64,000 nt of DNA from Eonycteris spelaea (GCA_003508835.1 PUFA01000077.1:8059501-8123500); one strand, 5' to 3'; shown: positions 33,961-46,620, counted from the stretch's first letter. The notes: generated from the sequence alone by a model not told the origin. Translations and numbers: made by a program.

Positions 33961-34259
33961 GACTCCAGAGCTCGCAGTCTTCATAAGTCTGCCATATCTC
34001 AAGCTTTATCTTCAGCCGAAATAGAACCCGGGGATCACGTTCAAGCAGCCGGGGCATCCAGACGTGGTTTCCTCACCTTCCTCCCGTACACCTGGGACGA
34101 AGGCTGCTGTCAGCCTGCCCTTTGCACGCTGTTGCTCGTCGAACCCTTCTCGTTTTTGCAGGGAAAGAGACCTGAAGTTCAGGGAGGTGCAGTCCTTCTA
34201 GCCTGTGGCAGACCTGGGGACAGAATTACGGGAAGCTGCTACAGTCACTATGAGTGACA

Positions 34260-34965
34260 GTGTGAGGGTTTTTCAAAAAGTTAAAAATAGAACTACTATA
34301 TGACCCAGAGTTCCACCTCTGGGTAAACGTCCAAAGGAAATTAAGTCAGGCTCTCAAAAAGCCATTGGCACCCCGCGTTCATTGCAACATTATTCACAAT
34401 AACCAAGAAATAAAAAAATATATATATATAGCCACACACACACATACATATGTGTGTGTGTAATAATGTATTATTCAGCCATGAGAAGGAAGGAAATCCT
34501 GCCATTTGCAACATGGATGAAGCTCGAGGGCATTATGCCACATGAAATAAGTTGGATAGAGAAAGAAAAATGCTATGTAAGGTCACACGTGGAATCCCAA
34601 AAAGCCAAACTTACAGTAACAGAGCAATGGTTGTTGCCAGGGGCTGGGGGAGAGGGTAGTGGGGAGATGCTGGTCAAAGGGCACGGACTTAGAAAACGAA
34701 TATGTCCTGGGGAATAATATACAGCATGGTGACTATGGTTAATGATATTATATTGTATACTTAGAAGATGCTTAAAAAGTAGATCTGAAATGTGTTCACT
34801 ACAAATAAAAAATGATAATTATGTGAGGTAATGGGGGTGTTAACTGAAGTTACTGTGGTAATCATTTCACAGTACATAGTGTATCAAGTCAACATGTTTA
34901 ATACCTTAAACTTTTACAATCTCGTAAATCATTTATGTCTCAATAAAGCTGGAGAAAGATAGAGC
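34260..34965 (+). mobile_element. L1 LINE 3' end, sense
   Basis: 'aaaaatagaactactatatg', 'aaggaaattaagtcaggctc', 'cattgcaacattattcacaa', 'tattcagccatgagaaggaa', 'gcaacatggatgaagctc' are the ORF2 end. 'tggttgttgccaggggctgg' and 'gtctcaataaagctggaga' are the 3' UTR. The 87-codon frame at 34454-34717 is an ORF2 remnant. A microsatellite (34410-34461) replaces part of the usual sequence. Confidence 0.92.
34410..34461 (+). repeat. (TA)n-(CA)n microsatellite with inverted arms, within L1
   Basis: Positions 34434-34446 and 34449-34461 are perfect 13-bp inverted arms with a 2-nt spacer, formed by CA and TG runs. The stretch stands where L1 normally has about 60 bp of ORF2 sequence. Confidence 0.9.
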
Positions 34966-35074
34966 ACATTCACTCCAAATCACTTCAAAAAAAATCCAGA
35001 GGAGGAGCTGACAGTGAGTTAGCAGTCAGCTGCTCGATCTCTTAGTTCACCCGCTTGCCTAGTCCCTTAGTCCC

Positions 35075-35312
35075 TGGTGTCTATTTACGCCAGAGATCGG
35101 CAGATATTTTCCGTAAAGGGCCAGGTAGTCGTTATCGTAAGCTTGGCAGGCCATGTGGTCTGTGTCACAACTGCTCACTGCTCTTTTAGCAAGAAAATGG
35201 TTATAGGTAATTTATAAACAAATGGGTGTGGCTGTGTCCGAATACAACTTTGTGTACAAAACGAATGGTGGGCCAGATTTGGCCCATGGGCCATCGCTCA
35301 CGGCCCCTGGTC
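35075..35312 (+). mobile_element. hAT-Charlie non-autonomous DNA transposon
   Basis: 'tattttccgtaaagggccag', 'gcttggcaggccatgtggtc', 'gggtgtggctgtgtccgaat' and 'gggccagatttggcccatgg' are diagnostic for a common hAT element; a second copy is at 63435-63645. Confidence 0.85.
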
Positions 35313-35394
35313 TATCTCCAGTTGTGAGCTTTGTCCTTTTAGATCAATCTGTACCTGGATCATCGAGACCTTGAAATAAGACTGGTGAACATGT

Positions 35395-35570
35395 AGAACA
35401 GCATTTCTCAAACTGGTTGTTTACGGCATTTCTTGGGAACTGTTAAAAAAGTAGATTCCTAAGTCCCACCCTTAGAGATTCTGATGCAGAATGTCTGGGG
35501 AACGGCTGTGGGATCTATATTTCCGGCCTGTCTCTGATGCACACAACGAAGTTTGAAAATGATAAATTTA
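35395..35570 (+). mobile_element. MER5-like hAT-Charlie element
   Basis: 'gcatttctcaaactggttg', 'gtagattcctaagtcccacc', 'tagagattctgatgcagaat' and the final 'cgaagtttgaaaatga' fit a MER5-type element including short terminal inverted repeats ('tctcaaact'/'agtttgaaa'). Confidence 0.75.
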
Positions 35571-36960
35571 TAACGTCAGTAGATAACTTTGCAAAGAGAT
35601 GATATTAAATACATCTCTGTGTAATTTCAATTTCACCCACGATCCTAGCTCCATGTCCAAAACTCTGGTTTACTGAACAGAATATACATTACATCTCAAA
35701 ACCTCCTATCGTTCCACTCTTTCTATATTTATTCAGCGGCAGACATGTAAAAATAATCACCATCAGAATACTAATGGACCATAAGCTAATGTAAGGATCT
35801 TTATTCAACTGAATGCAATTACTAGTAAAACCTTGTTTTCTATAGGTGTGACTGTAATCCAATTTAAGTCTTTTAACCCCTGGTGATTTTTGTTTCATTG
35901 TGCTTTGTGATGGGTGGAAACCAGGCATGGTTGCTGGGGGCTGGCAAAGCTAGAATAAAGGGAAAATAGCACCACCACACTACAGGCAATTTTCAGTTGC
36001 AATGAGTCACTAAATCTCCATAACCACAGGGTGACTCTACATGATTCTATTGTTAATTGAATTTTTTCTCCAACTAGAAGGAGTGCTTATTTTGCATTAA
36101 CGATTTTATTTTTAATGATTGTTGGTAAAGTCAGCTAAATTAAAGGTATTTTAGCTTCCACATCCAAAGGTATTACTGCTATGACCTCAAAGGAGTAAGT
36201 GTCCAAATGGGTTTTTCCAAGAAAAGATAGTATACAGAAAAGATGGCCCAAACCCATTGCACTGGTGTGGATGAGACGGTGGGGAAGCTCTCTCCACATA
36301 AGCGACATTACGTCCTTCTAACTCATCATATCAGAAGGTACATGATGTCGATGTGTTTTATTGCTACTGGGTAGGTGAAAAGCGATCATTTGGTTAAGAT
36401 GGTGTCTGCCGGTTTGCCCCACTGTGAAGATTTGAAGTTTCCCTTTGGAATGAATAAGTAAACTGTAGGAAGATGCTCTGACGTTATGCAAATTCATTGA
36501 GTTGGTTTCGAGGAAGTAAAGAAAGTGGACACATTTAACTCTGTGCATATGAATGGCATGCATCAGAGAAATTGATGGCTGAAAGTGGTTTTACCACAAA
36601 CTAATCCCAAAGTCTCTCATTTGAGACAGAAAAGGGCTCACCTGACGGCCAACTGAGAATTTAGTCTTAGAATTGGGATGACCACCGGCCCAGCGCCCCA
36701 CCTCAGCTTGCTTTACTCTGACCACCTTCAGAATTGATCATCTATCCAGAGTCTGTTAGTCTTCAACGATGTGTATGTTATAGAGACGGAACTCATTCGA
36801 ACCTTCCCTCTTCTTCCCCTCACTGAAAATAATCGTTACCGGTCAGCCAACTTCTGTCTTTCTCCCTCTCCATAGTGTGGGGCCTGTTTTCATTTCCACA
36901 GGAGCCTACTGTGATCCGTTTCATGTGACGTCCATGCGAAGCCTTTTTTTTTTTTTTTTG
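35571..36960. other. Unique non-coding sequence
   Basis: No repeat family recognised apart from a T run at 36944-36959. Short minus frames (35689-35928, 36318-36563) lack support. Confidence 0.45.
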
Positions 36961-37470
36961 ACCCCACATTGCGTTGGGGCTTAAAGCCTCTCATGTCCCC
37001 TACATTTGCTCTTTTTCTGGATGTTCCTTGGGCTTTCACTCCAGCAGGCCTTTGGGCGTTTTATTCCATTGACCTAGAATTCCTTCCCCTCTCTATCAGC
37101 CTGGTGAAATCTTCCTGAGATTTTAGCTTTAATGGCACTGACTCTCAGAAAGCATCCCTGACTCTGCTTCAACCCGCCCCCTGCCCCCCATGGCACTTCA
37201 AGTAAATCTCCATTCCAGCTTTCATGACCCTCAGTTAAATTTAGCTGCGTTTGTACCTGTCCTTTCTATGCCAGCCCCCCGCTCACATTTAAAGAGCACA
37301 CTCTGGGTTTCGATCCTCCTCAGTTCACCCAGCGGTCTGGCTCGTCGTGGTCTTTCCCACTCTCTGCCGGTCTCCTCGGCCAGACCTCCAGCCACGTGAG
37401 AGCAGCGCTGCTGGGTTCATCGCCTTGTCGTCCCCAAGACCTCAGACAGAGCCTGGTCCCCAGAAGGGAA
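36961..37470 (+). mobile_element. L2 LINE, 3' end
   Basis: 'ctctttttctggatgttcc' with 'tcagcctggtgaaatctt', 'agaaagcatccctgactctg' and the closing 'agacagagcctggtccccag' follow the L2 3' order. Confidence 0.65.
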
Positions 37471-37812
37471 TGAGCGCGTGTTGCTAAGTGCGTTTGCTAC
37501 GGGCTCAGAGTCAGCTGGAAGGGAGGAGGCTCCTAATGCAGGGAGGGCCCTAATGCAGACACAGCTTGCTCTCTGCACGGGCGGGGCAGGCGTTGGCTCT
37601 CCCCACTGGTTTCATTTCTCCCCTCCCGTGCGAGTCTGTACTCGGATCCCAAAGCCAGGCTAACGCGACTGAAGACTTTGACGTGCTGCTCTTGCAGGAG
37701 CTCATCGGGGCCTCTTCCACACGCAGCGTCAGAGTTATTTTTGTCCCGTTAGTCTTCCTTTATTTCGGGTAGTCAGACGAACACTGATCCATGTGTCTTA
37801 CACCAGCAGGTC

Positions 37813-37840
37813 TCGGTTGTTTCCCACCCCCCCCCCCCCA
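37813..37840 (+). repeat. Poly-C run
   Basis: Fourteen or so C in a row within 'ttcccac...aaccaatcc'. Length is likely variable and prone to sequencing error. Confidence 0.9.
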
Positions 37841-38354
37841 ACCAATCCTTTTTCCTAGGCTACATTTGAGAAGTTGTCAGACCAGAGCCTGGAGGGAGTA
37901 AAAATGGGGTCAGATGTTTCCAGAGATCGCCAACATGGGCCCCTCTCTTCCTCTTAGCCTAAATAACCCACTCATTAGGAGTGAGGTCATCGGGACTGCT
38001 TTTGAGAAAGTCTACCCCACTCCTATTATTTTATTTAGGATACAATGCAGTTCCGTGTCAAAGATCAAGAATGTAGACATCACCGTGGTGGACCTAGTAA
38101 AATTGCAAAGATAAGTGCTTTGGAAAATACGTTAACTTAGGGAAGAGGAGATTTGTGGCCACTTGGTTTCTGTCCCCTAATATTTGTCTTGAGAACTTGG
38201 TAGGAAACATGTTCTGTGTGCTTCTAGAAGGTGAAATTAGATCCTATGAATGGATGAAACAAGGAGAAAGATTTTAGCTCAGACAGGAAGAGTATGTGTC
38301 TACTATGCTTGGCCACAGTGGGTAAGACATCTAATTTTCACTAGATCTCTGTCC

Positions 38355-38462
38355 ATTAAAGGTTTTCATTTACATACAAGGAAAGCGAGACTCAGAAAGT
38401 AACCCCCCCAAGGTTGCTCTGCTCACAGGGCGGTGGTGGATTCGAGTCCGGGCCTGTGGTCT
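38355..38462 (+). mobile_element. MIR SINE, 3' half
   Basis: 'acaaggaaagcgagactcag' followed by 'aaagtaaccccccc' and 'ggtggattcgagtccgggcc' keeps the order of MIR ('gaggaaactgagg', 'aagtaacttgccc', 'gggattcgaacccagg'). Confidence 0.75.
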
Positions 38463-38934
38463 TTCCCCTACTTCCCTTTGCCTCCTGCACCTATTACCAG
38501 TAATGTCCAGCGTCATTCTACGTCCTGTTAGGGGAGATGCTTGGACAGAGTGTGTAACCCTAGAATCTCTTGCACGGGGTGCAAGGTGCACCTTGAAGAT
38601 CCCTGGCAAATACCAGACCTTGATTCCAATTCGAAGCAAGGAGTAAATGAACAGGTCGCAGTTTGAGAGCTTTGTGCTATCTCAGCCTCCTCCCTGCCCC
38701 GCACCCATCACCCATCACCCATCTGTGCATCTCTTCTTCCCGGTGCTGAGGAATGACCTCTTGAAAGCACATCTCAGCTAACGTCCCACCACTGTTCCAA
38801 AGTCTTTAGTAGCTGCCATTTGCCGATGCAATAAATATGTGAAAATAAAGCACATTGTGTTTTCAAAGGCTGTCTTCACTTTCTTTTCAGCTCACATTAG
38901 CTCCCTTCTTAGAGCCTGTTCTCTGGGCAAATAT

Positions 38935-39305
38935 TCTTCTTACATCCTGATGCTGTGCCTTCGGTAACCAGGCCGCCGTCTCCTGCTGAAATGAGCTCCC
39001 TGACAGCTCGGCTCAAATCTTTTCCCTTCTCGAAGGGTCACCTCTAACGTCACCACTTCCATGAAGCTTCTCCGCAGTGCCCAGCCCCAAGTGGAGCCTG
39101 CCGTTTGAAGCTGCAGAAAGGATACCTCGTGTCGACCTTACGGCACGCACCCCGCTCCATGTAGTTTTGAAACTGCGTGCGCCCTTGTCCTGTCTCCTCA
39201 CTGCGTCGCAGGCTTCCTGAGGTCAGGGCCTGGATCAGTCGTTGTGTTCTGTCCCTCCCTGTGTCCCTCCGAGTATCCAGCACCCAGTGCACACCAGGTC
39301 ATCAG
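38935..39305 (+). mobile_element. L2 LINE, 3' end
   Basis: 'gacagctcggctcaaatctt', 'cgtcaccacttccatgaagc', 'ggcttcctgaggtcagggcc' and 'tatccagcacccagtgcaca' correspond in order to L2 3' landmarks. The copy keeps several CpG. Confidence 0.7.
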
Positions 39306-39589
39306 GGCTCACTGGGATCCGTAGAGCTGGCCATAGAATGGAGTGACCAGGTTAACTCTCAGAGCAAGCCTGATTAACATGTGGTCATGTCTGAAGAATT
39401 TTAGGGTTACAGACTGGAGAGGAAGAGGAGGAGGGGGAATATATTTTATCTGTTAATTCTTGCCCCGTTATTTTTAGTCTTTTGATGAGGGATAAAAAGA
39501 AGAAAAAAAGTAAAAGCTCTGTCGACAGTAAAAAGCAGACATCTATTATCTTCACCGAGTGTGTGCTCACTCTTCTCGGGAAGAACTTA

Positions 39590-39720
39590 ATTCATCTTTA
39601 AAAAAAATTTTCAACATCCCTATAATTATTTCCTTTTTAAAAAGTTTCCATTTCGAAAAGAAAATTCAGTTTCAGAGAGGTTAATTAACTTGCCCAAGGA
39701 AATGGCGACTCTGTCTAGAC
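39590..39720 (+). mobile_element. MIR SINE remnant
   Basis: 'gaaaattcagtttcagagag' then 'gttaattaacttgcccaagg' is the MIR 3' core. Confidence 0.65.
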
Positions 39721-40455
39721 CCCAAATTTTGCTTCTCCTCCTAGTTCACCCTGCCTTCTGGGCCCTGCAAACACTTGTGAAAACAAATTGTCTTGCGGGG
39801 GTGAGAAGCTTCAAGAGGCGCCTCAGCCAAGGTCATCTTGCCTCCAGCTTAAAAAATACAAAAAATAGTAATGCAGCCGCTACTTAAAGTTAGCAGATTT
39901 AACTTTTCCCCATATTTGTTGCGGATCACTCTCTTTAAAGAGAAAGAGAGAGGGGAGAATGGGTGAGGGGAAGTAGAGAGAGAATGCTAAAAAGCCACCT
40001 TTATGTCCTTCATTTATCACTCTTTAACGAGAAATTAACCTTTTTATTTTTTAAAAGAAAAATGAGTGATAAAAGCAGCGTCTCATTAGTCTGTGGAAAA
40101 CTAAACGAAAAACAGCGGAAGATGCAAATGTATGTAACATGTGCCTTATTTGTATATGCCAAGCTATATGCAGGTTCTCTCTCCCTCTCAAGCGAAAATA
40201 GACAACAGCAGGAAATCATGCCATAATCTAAGATTCTCTTTTTAGTGTGAGCCTCTTTGGCCCAAGAGACCACACGAGTTCTCGGCAGAGACCTGTCCCG
40301 ATTTCAGGAGTCTCTATCAGAGAGGAAGGGACCCTGGGCTGGGGGTCAGGTCCAGGTCTGTCTCTGCCCCCATTCCGATGGGCAGGGTTGGGCAGGGAAC
40401 TTCACTGCTTCGGCTCTCAGTTTTGCTTTGTTTTGATTTATTGAAGTACTGCACT
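39721..40455. other. Unique non-coding sequence
   Basis: Nothing recognised. Frames at 39963-40226 and 40010-40273 overlap on opposite strands and lack signals. Confidence 0.45.
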
Positions 40456-40459
40456 GGAT

Positions 40460-40677
40460 TAGAGCAGGGTTTCTCAGCCTGCGTACTGTTGATGCTTCGG
40501 TCCAGGTAATTTTTTGAAATGGAGAGCTGTCCTGTGCATTGTAGGGTGTTAGCAGCATCCCTGGCTTTGACCCGCACACCGCCTCCAAACTTGTGACGAC
40601 CAAAAATGTCTCCAGGCATTCTCAAATGTCCCCTGCAGGGCAAAATCACCCCCTACCACAGCTGCGAATCGCCGACT
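40460..40677 (-). mobile_element. MER20-like hAT-Charlie element
   Basis: The reverse complement follows the 219-bp MER20 consensus as I know it: from the right 'tggtagggggtgattttgcc', 'ctgcaggggacatttgag', 'gcctggagacatttttgg', 'ggatgctgctaacaccctac', 'aatgcacaggacagctctcc'. It appears full length. MER20 copies are known to act as enhancers in endometrial stromal cells of placental mammals; activity of this copy is unknown. Confidence 0.85.
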
Positions 40678-40689
40678 AGAAGCAGATTT

Positions 40690-40870
40690 TACATTTATCA
40701 AGTATTTATTGAGAACGCAAACAGGAAAGGCTCTGCTGTACGCCTGGACTCAATGGTTAACTGAGTAAACGGTGTCCTGCCTTTATGGAGCTACGATCTA
40801 GTGGGGAAGGGGACTCTTCAGGCTGCAGGGAGACGCTGGGACAGGCGTCGTCATCAGACACGTGCAGGAG
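40690..40870 (+). mobile_element. Ancient mammalian interspersed repeat, name uncertain
   Basis: 'atttatcaagtatttattga' and 'gcctttatggagctacgatc' 'tagtggggaaggg' match the widespread repeat described at 16005. Confidence 0.55.
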
Positions 40871-41404
40871 GAGTCAGGGACCCTCTGAACCTGTGATTCT
40901 GAGAACGTGTCAGCTCTGGATGGACCCAGTCACTTCCTAATAAATGATGTATTTTGGCCTGCTGCCCACTCAGATAAGTGGGGAAGATGAACACTCCTGT
41001 TTGGGGATAAAGATCTATTGCAACATAGACTCTCAGAGAGATGGGGAAATGACGACCGAGCTTTTGGAAATGGGCACCGGGGCAGAGCCATTCCTAGTGC
41101 TTAATTCTCCATCTCTGGGGTAGGGATTTGGGCGTGCTTCCCCACCCTGGCTGCGGCGCTCCTGGGAGGAATGCAGCAGAGGTGAGCCAGACCTGGCGCT
41201 TGTGTAACCTTTCTTAGCCTTCAATTTTCACACTCCACTGGGGTGTTTAAATTGCAGTGGGATTATCGGGACATTCTAAACATCATTTTCTTTGACAGGA
41301 AAAAGAAAGGCACTTGTGGAAGGTGGTTTTGTTTTGTTTTGTTTTCCCTTAAAAGGAATACATTGATAGAATATTAAATTGATAGACATTGTTGCCTAGA
41401 GATT

Positions 41405-41600
41405 AAGAGTCCAGGCTAAGAGAGTAGAACATTCGAGTTCACAGTTTTGGCTCAGACACTTAGCTATGCAATTGAAGCAAGTTACTTGACCTCTGTGTTT
41501 TGATTTTTTTTCACTAGTAAAATGGAAATACTCATGGTATTTACCTCAGGTTGTTGTGAGGATTAAAGGGCTTTGAACAAAACCTGGCATAAGGAAGTCA
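41405..41600 (-). mobile_element. MIR SINE
   Basis: Antisense MIR: 'ggctcagacacttagctatg', 'agcaagttacttgacctctg', 'tagtaaaatggaaatactc', 'ggttgttgtgaggattaaag'. A well preserved copy. Confidence 0.88.
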
Positions 41601-43640
41601 CTCATTAAAATTTTGAAATAAATTCTGATGAGTCTGAGAATCACTGGGTCACTTGGGTAAGGTCCTAGGTTATATAGACCGTGAGCAGAGTTTTGCAAAG
41701 TTCCATACATAATAGACCAGGTTATGCTCTTCTTAGTCCCTTACATCCTTCTAGCATAAGTATAATCCTGGTACCAGCCTTGTGTTATCTATAAAACAGG
41801 AAAAATTGAATATTATTCATCCAAGGTCAGCCATTTGAACCAGAAGATCTTTGGAAAATCCATCCCAGCTCTAAAACCTTTTGAGCTTTTCTGGATTCTT
41901 ACAAATTCTCTTTAGTTTCCTTAGCTATGTGAGATATGAAAAATTGATCTCATCTCCACTATGTTTCTCAAATATTAGGTGAGGATTTAAGAAAGATGTT
42001 TTGGTTTATTGGTAGAAAAAATGCTTTGTAAGTTAGGATAAAAAATATACCTCAATTGATTGGTTAAACACTCTTGGACTCACTTTCCTTTCTCCCTTTA
42101 GATTTTTCTCTCCTTTTATCCCTTTCCCTCTATTTCCTTTCCTCCACTGTTCCCAAGACCCAGTCACTATCCTTCAGAATACAGACTTTGCTTGGACTTT
42201 GCTTCTCTATCAGAAGCAGGATATTCAATCTGCACTGTTTATCTGCCTCCAGTCACTGGAGGAGCAGAAGCCAAACAGGGGTGTTTTAAACTTGTCCATC
42301 ATCCCTTCTCCTCAACTAGTATAGAAAGCCCATCTCCGTTAATTATTGACTTATGGTTTAAACACTGAAGCTAACTGTCAGCAGCTTCCTGAGCTGCTTC
42401 ATGCATCTTGTGGTTATTTACTCCTCCTAGAACCCAGGCGAGGGAACTCAGAATTCTCATGGTTGATATGAGCAATAAATAGTCACAAATTGACTGGTTC
42501 TGAAAGAGAATTTTCCTAGAGGTCAGAGAACCAACATTCTTGTGCGATAACCAGACCTATTCTCCTGTACTACAGAGTGGGAATTCACTGAGCACTTTCC
42601 GTGTGCCAGGATCTGTGCTATGTGCTGGGGATGTGAGGGAGTGCGACATCCAAGGCCTATGTCATAATAAAGCTTAGTCTCTTGAGGGAGATTTATTAGG
42701 TAAGTAAGGCTTTGCTCACACCCACTTGACAAGTTGTAACCTTGTTTCCTGGTTCTGGAATCTTTGCACAGGAAGAGGTTCAGATCACGGGATCTAGATG
42801 ACATGGGTTCCAAGAGGAAAGAAGGTAGAAACGGTGGGGCAGAATCTTCTATCTTTAGTCAATGCCTCTTAATGATTGGTTTAGCTTCTAGGCATTAGAG
42901 AAACTCAGAGGATGGAGAATGATTGACATCTAGACTCATCAGATTCACACGTGGACCCTGAGAAAATGTTTGACATTTATGCAGAGGATCAGAGTAAAAC
43001 ATAAACTCTTGACTGAAGAGCTGACATCTAGCTGAGACAGGCATCCCGACTTGTAGCTTTCACATGGACATCTAAAGAGAGCTGAAGAAGTGAGGTGCGC
43101 CTTTCGGGTAACCAAGTCAGGCACCACATGATCTGTGGAGTGACAATTGTTATTGCCTTCTGACCTGGCTGATTCATTAACTATGGTAATGAAAAGGTGC
43201 TAGAGTTGATCCAAGCTAGCGGACCTCATCCCTGCTGCTGGGGTCACTTGGAAGCTTGTAAAATAGAGAAACTGAGGGCATAGATTTGCTGAGACAGAAT
43301 AAGGACAATCTTTAAGTATAAGGATTGGCAATCTGTACATTTTTAAACATCAGGCCTGAACCCCATGTAGAGGGGGTTATTGGGCAAGCGTGAGCCAGTT
43401 AAGTCTCTTGTGGTGAATGCCATCGTTCTGTTCATTATTTTAAATATAGTTATCATTTCTGGAGCATTCCTTAGAAAATTATGATTTAAATATTTTAATT
43501 TATGTAAATTTATGATTCTTGGAACCAGGTCAGAATACTTTCAAGACTGTGTCTCTTTGGGAAATTAAAGGTCTGCTCCTAATTCTAGGATGAATGATTA
43601 GTTAAGGTGCTCACTATTTCTGTAAGATAAGTGTGTGTAG
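41601..43640. other. Mostly unique non-coding sequence
   Basis: Positions 42585-42700 hold a piece of the ancient repeat ('gtgtgccaggatctgtgcta'). Otherwise no gene or repeat recognised. Frames at 42074-42289 and 42523-42813 have no exon signals. Confidence 0.45.
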
Positions 43641-43705
43641 GCAGGGGGCGGGGGTGTGGGTATGTGCGGGGATGGTGTGTGTGTGTGTGTGTGTGTGTGT
43701 GTAAG
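43640..43705 (+). repeat. (GT)n microsatellite with G-rich lead
   Basis: Imperfect GGGTGTGG-type units run into a clean (GT)n of about 13 units. Confidence 0.93.
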
Positions 43706-43959
43706 TGTGCTCACACAGTATTTTTAGCGGTTGTTGCCAAAGAGTTGATGGTTTGAGCTATGACAATATCAGATGTCATTTGATATGGCCCAGTGTGGGG
43801 GTCTCTCAATCCCATTTAGATTACACAGATAAGAGACAAAACACTATATAGGATGAGGTGCTTTATTCAATGTTAAAAGCTATGACTGTTGACCTGAAAA
43901 GGACATTATTTGCCATCATGGCTTTTGTGGGACTATCATAAAAGGCATTCATCAACAAA

Positions 43960-44040
43960 TATATATTTAGCACCTGCTACCTGCCAGGTACTGTGCTAAG
44001 TTCATTCTAGGGGTTCAGAGACGACTAGGGACTGATATCA
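43960..44040 (+). mobile_element. Ancient mammalian interspersed repeat fragment
   Basis: 'tatttagcacctgctacct' 'gccaggtactgtgctaag' is the opening of the repeat described at 16005. Confidence 0.6.
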
Positions 44041-44539
44041 TAACTGCCAAGGATATGAATTTAGCTGGGGAAATACAGTCATTCACGTTGCGAGGTTGTT
44101 GCTCCAGCACAGTGTCTTGTGAGTCCATGTGCAGTTCTCTAACGTAGTGCCTAGCACTCACAAGGTGTTCACGACGTGGGAAGGGCACCCCAGGAGTAGA
44201 GTGGACCTAGCACCAGGAAGCCAAGCACCAGTTCCAAATCCCCTGTTTCCCAGGGGCACGTGACTGTTAATCCGATACTGTTCGTATAAAGTGGGGCCAG
44301 AAGCTTCTGATTCAGCCACATGTGTGCTGTTTCCATAGTTATGTGCTCAGAGTGACTAATTCATCAAAAGTAAGTTTCTAAAGTCTAATTGAATAATATC
44401 TCTGAACTGATAGACTGTTCCTTTAAAATTGGTATTTTTTTCTATTTCTTTTATAAAACACCAAAAATAATTTAGAGAGTTTAAAAAAAAGCCATCAACT
44501 TATTATTTCATTATATTTCTGTGCACAAGGAATTCGCTG

Positions 44540-44680
44540 TAATTTACATAAGTGATTTTAATTTCACAACAAATCTGTGAGGTCTTTATCATCTCCATTT
44601 TACTAATAGGGAAGTAGAGGCATATATAGCTGAACTAGTGTGCCAAGAAGACAAATAGAAAATAATAGAATCAGGATTCA
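44540..44680 (+). mobile_element. MIR SINE
   Basis: 'tttcacaacaaatctgtgag' 'gtctttatcatctccatttt' 'actaatagggaagtagagg' matches the MIR core. Confidence 0.78.
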
Positions 44681-46160
44681 AAATTTAAGTTTGTTTAATT
44701 TTAAAACCCACAAGAAAACATATTTCCTCCTTATACGTGGCGTTGCAAGTAGTTATTCTGTGTCTTTTCTTTAAGACCATGTAGAGAATACCTTTTAATC
44801 TATAATATAAGTTCTTTATATAAAGATTTTGGTTTGTCTTTAGACACATCACAAGGGTATGCTGAACATGTGTTTGACATTGTGACAAACACTGGGGACC
44901 TAAAACTGAGAATACAGGCACAATCTAATAAAAAGGACGATTGCAAAATCAAATTAAATAATTGCAGTTCTGTGATTGCTGTTAAAGATAAGTCCTAACT
45001 TCTATTAGTCCTAGGAGACCCTGAAGAGTAATATGAGCCACTAAATCCCATGTCAGTCCTTACAAGATCCCCCTGGATCTGGGGCATAAAGAAAGTAACA
45101 TATAAAGGAAAATTAAAAATGGTACAGCAACCACCTCCCTCTACTTCACACTGAGCACATGTTCAATGTTGAGTGAATAAGTCACATGAACTTGAAAATG
45201 AAGCATGGGTTTTAGAGACAAAGAAAAATGAATTTGTCTCTGGGGAAAAGCCTCTATTGTTTCCTGGGATCAATGCTATCGATTTTGTTCTATGGTACAT
45301 AAGAACAGTGGCTTCGAGATGTGGGTGTTGACTAGCAGCAAAAGGCCAAGGATAACAGCTGTGGTAATGAGAGAAAATGACAAAGTTTCTCTGTCAACCT
45401 ATAGGAAGACTTTGATTTATCTTTGCTCCTCTAAACTCAGAGTTTAGAGCAATTGTACAGGTAGCCCCTTAAACAGTGAGCCTAGAAGAGGTGATAAAGT
45501 TATACCTGGAGCATCAGGACCAGCTGTTGGCATCCGAGTTAAGAGAGGAAAAAAAAGGGTGAAGGTAAGGACCAAAAAAAGTATATTCCCGAATTCGCCT
45601 GGTCATAGATATTACTTGGGCCTTTTGTCAGTTAACTATGTCTATAATTTTATTACATAACGACCACATGTCAGTGGGATTTTGTAGTTCACATGTCTTC
45701 TATCACTTGGTTGTGGGTCAACTCATCTAGACTGAGCTTGGCTGACATGGTCCCTGTTCTCTTGTCTCAGCTGGGATGACGCATAAATCTGCATGAATGG
45801 GTCGTCCATTCTGGGTTGGGCCCAGCTGGTCTACACGCCTCTCATTCTTCTCCTAGGCCAGTGGTTTAGCTAGGGGAAGTTTTCCTCATTACAATGTCAA
45901 AAGTGCAAGCATAAGTCAAGTCTAAGTGCACAAGTCTGATACCAACTGATATTCCATGGCAAAGAACACAGATACAGGGAATGAAGAAGAATGGGAATCA
46001 TAGATGTACTCTACCCTGTGTCTTCTTAAATATGTTGACTACGACATTCTGGATCAGAATCTCTTTGGGAGGTGCGTGAGCCTCTGGCTCTTAACACCAA
46101 GCAAATTCGGACCTACAATAAAAACCGTTTGAGCATTATGTTGATGTGATCACATATGTA
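44681..46160. other. Unique non-coding sequence
   Basis: No repeat family or exon recognised over about 1.5 kb. Confidence 0.45.
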
Positions 46161-46162
46161 CA

Positions 46163-46163
<1 letters not shown>

Positions 46164-46200
<37 letters not shown>
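46164..46200 (+). repeat. (GT)n microsatellite
   Basis: About 18 uninterrupted GT units. Confidence 0.97.
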
Positions 46201-46202
<2 letters not shown>

Positions 46203-46264
46203 CCAGTCATCTTGGAAAAGTCAGACTAACTAAAAGTTATTTTCAATAAAGCTCTGAATCTTCC

Positions 46265-46620
46265 CTCAGTATTTCTTTTGTAACAGCTTTTTGAGATATA
46301 ATTTACATACCATACAGTTCACCCATTTAAATTGTACAATCAATGGTTTATTGTATATTAGAGAGTTGTACAAGTGTCAACATAATAAGTTCTAGAACAT
46401 TTTTGTCAACTAAAAAAGGAACATATATCATTTAGCTATGATTCCCCTTTTCTCTGTTTTTGAGGCAAGGTACTGATAATTTTCAAAAGACATTTCTATT
46501 TTTGTGCTCCCTAGAGTTTTGGAAATAACTGCATTATAGCACTTATCACAGAGTAGAACTATTATTTATTTATTTTTCTGTCTCTCTGATGAATCTGTAA
46601 CTTCCTTTAAGACAAAAAAA
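46265..46620 (-). mobile_element. Old L1 LINE 3' end, antisense
   Basis: 'tttttgagatataatttaca', 'taccatacagttcacccatt', 'taaattgtacaatcaatgg' and 'gttctagaacatttttgtca' are the antisense of an L1M 3' UTR. Confidence 0.8.
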
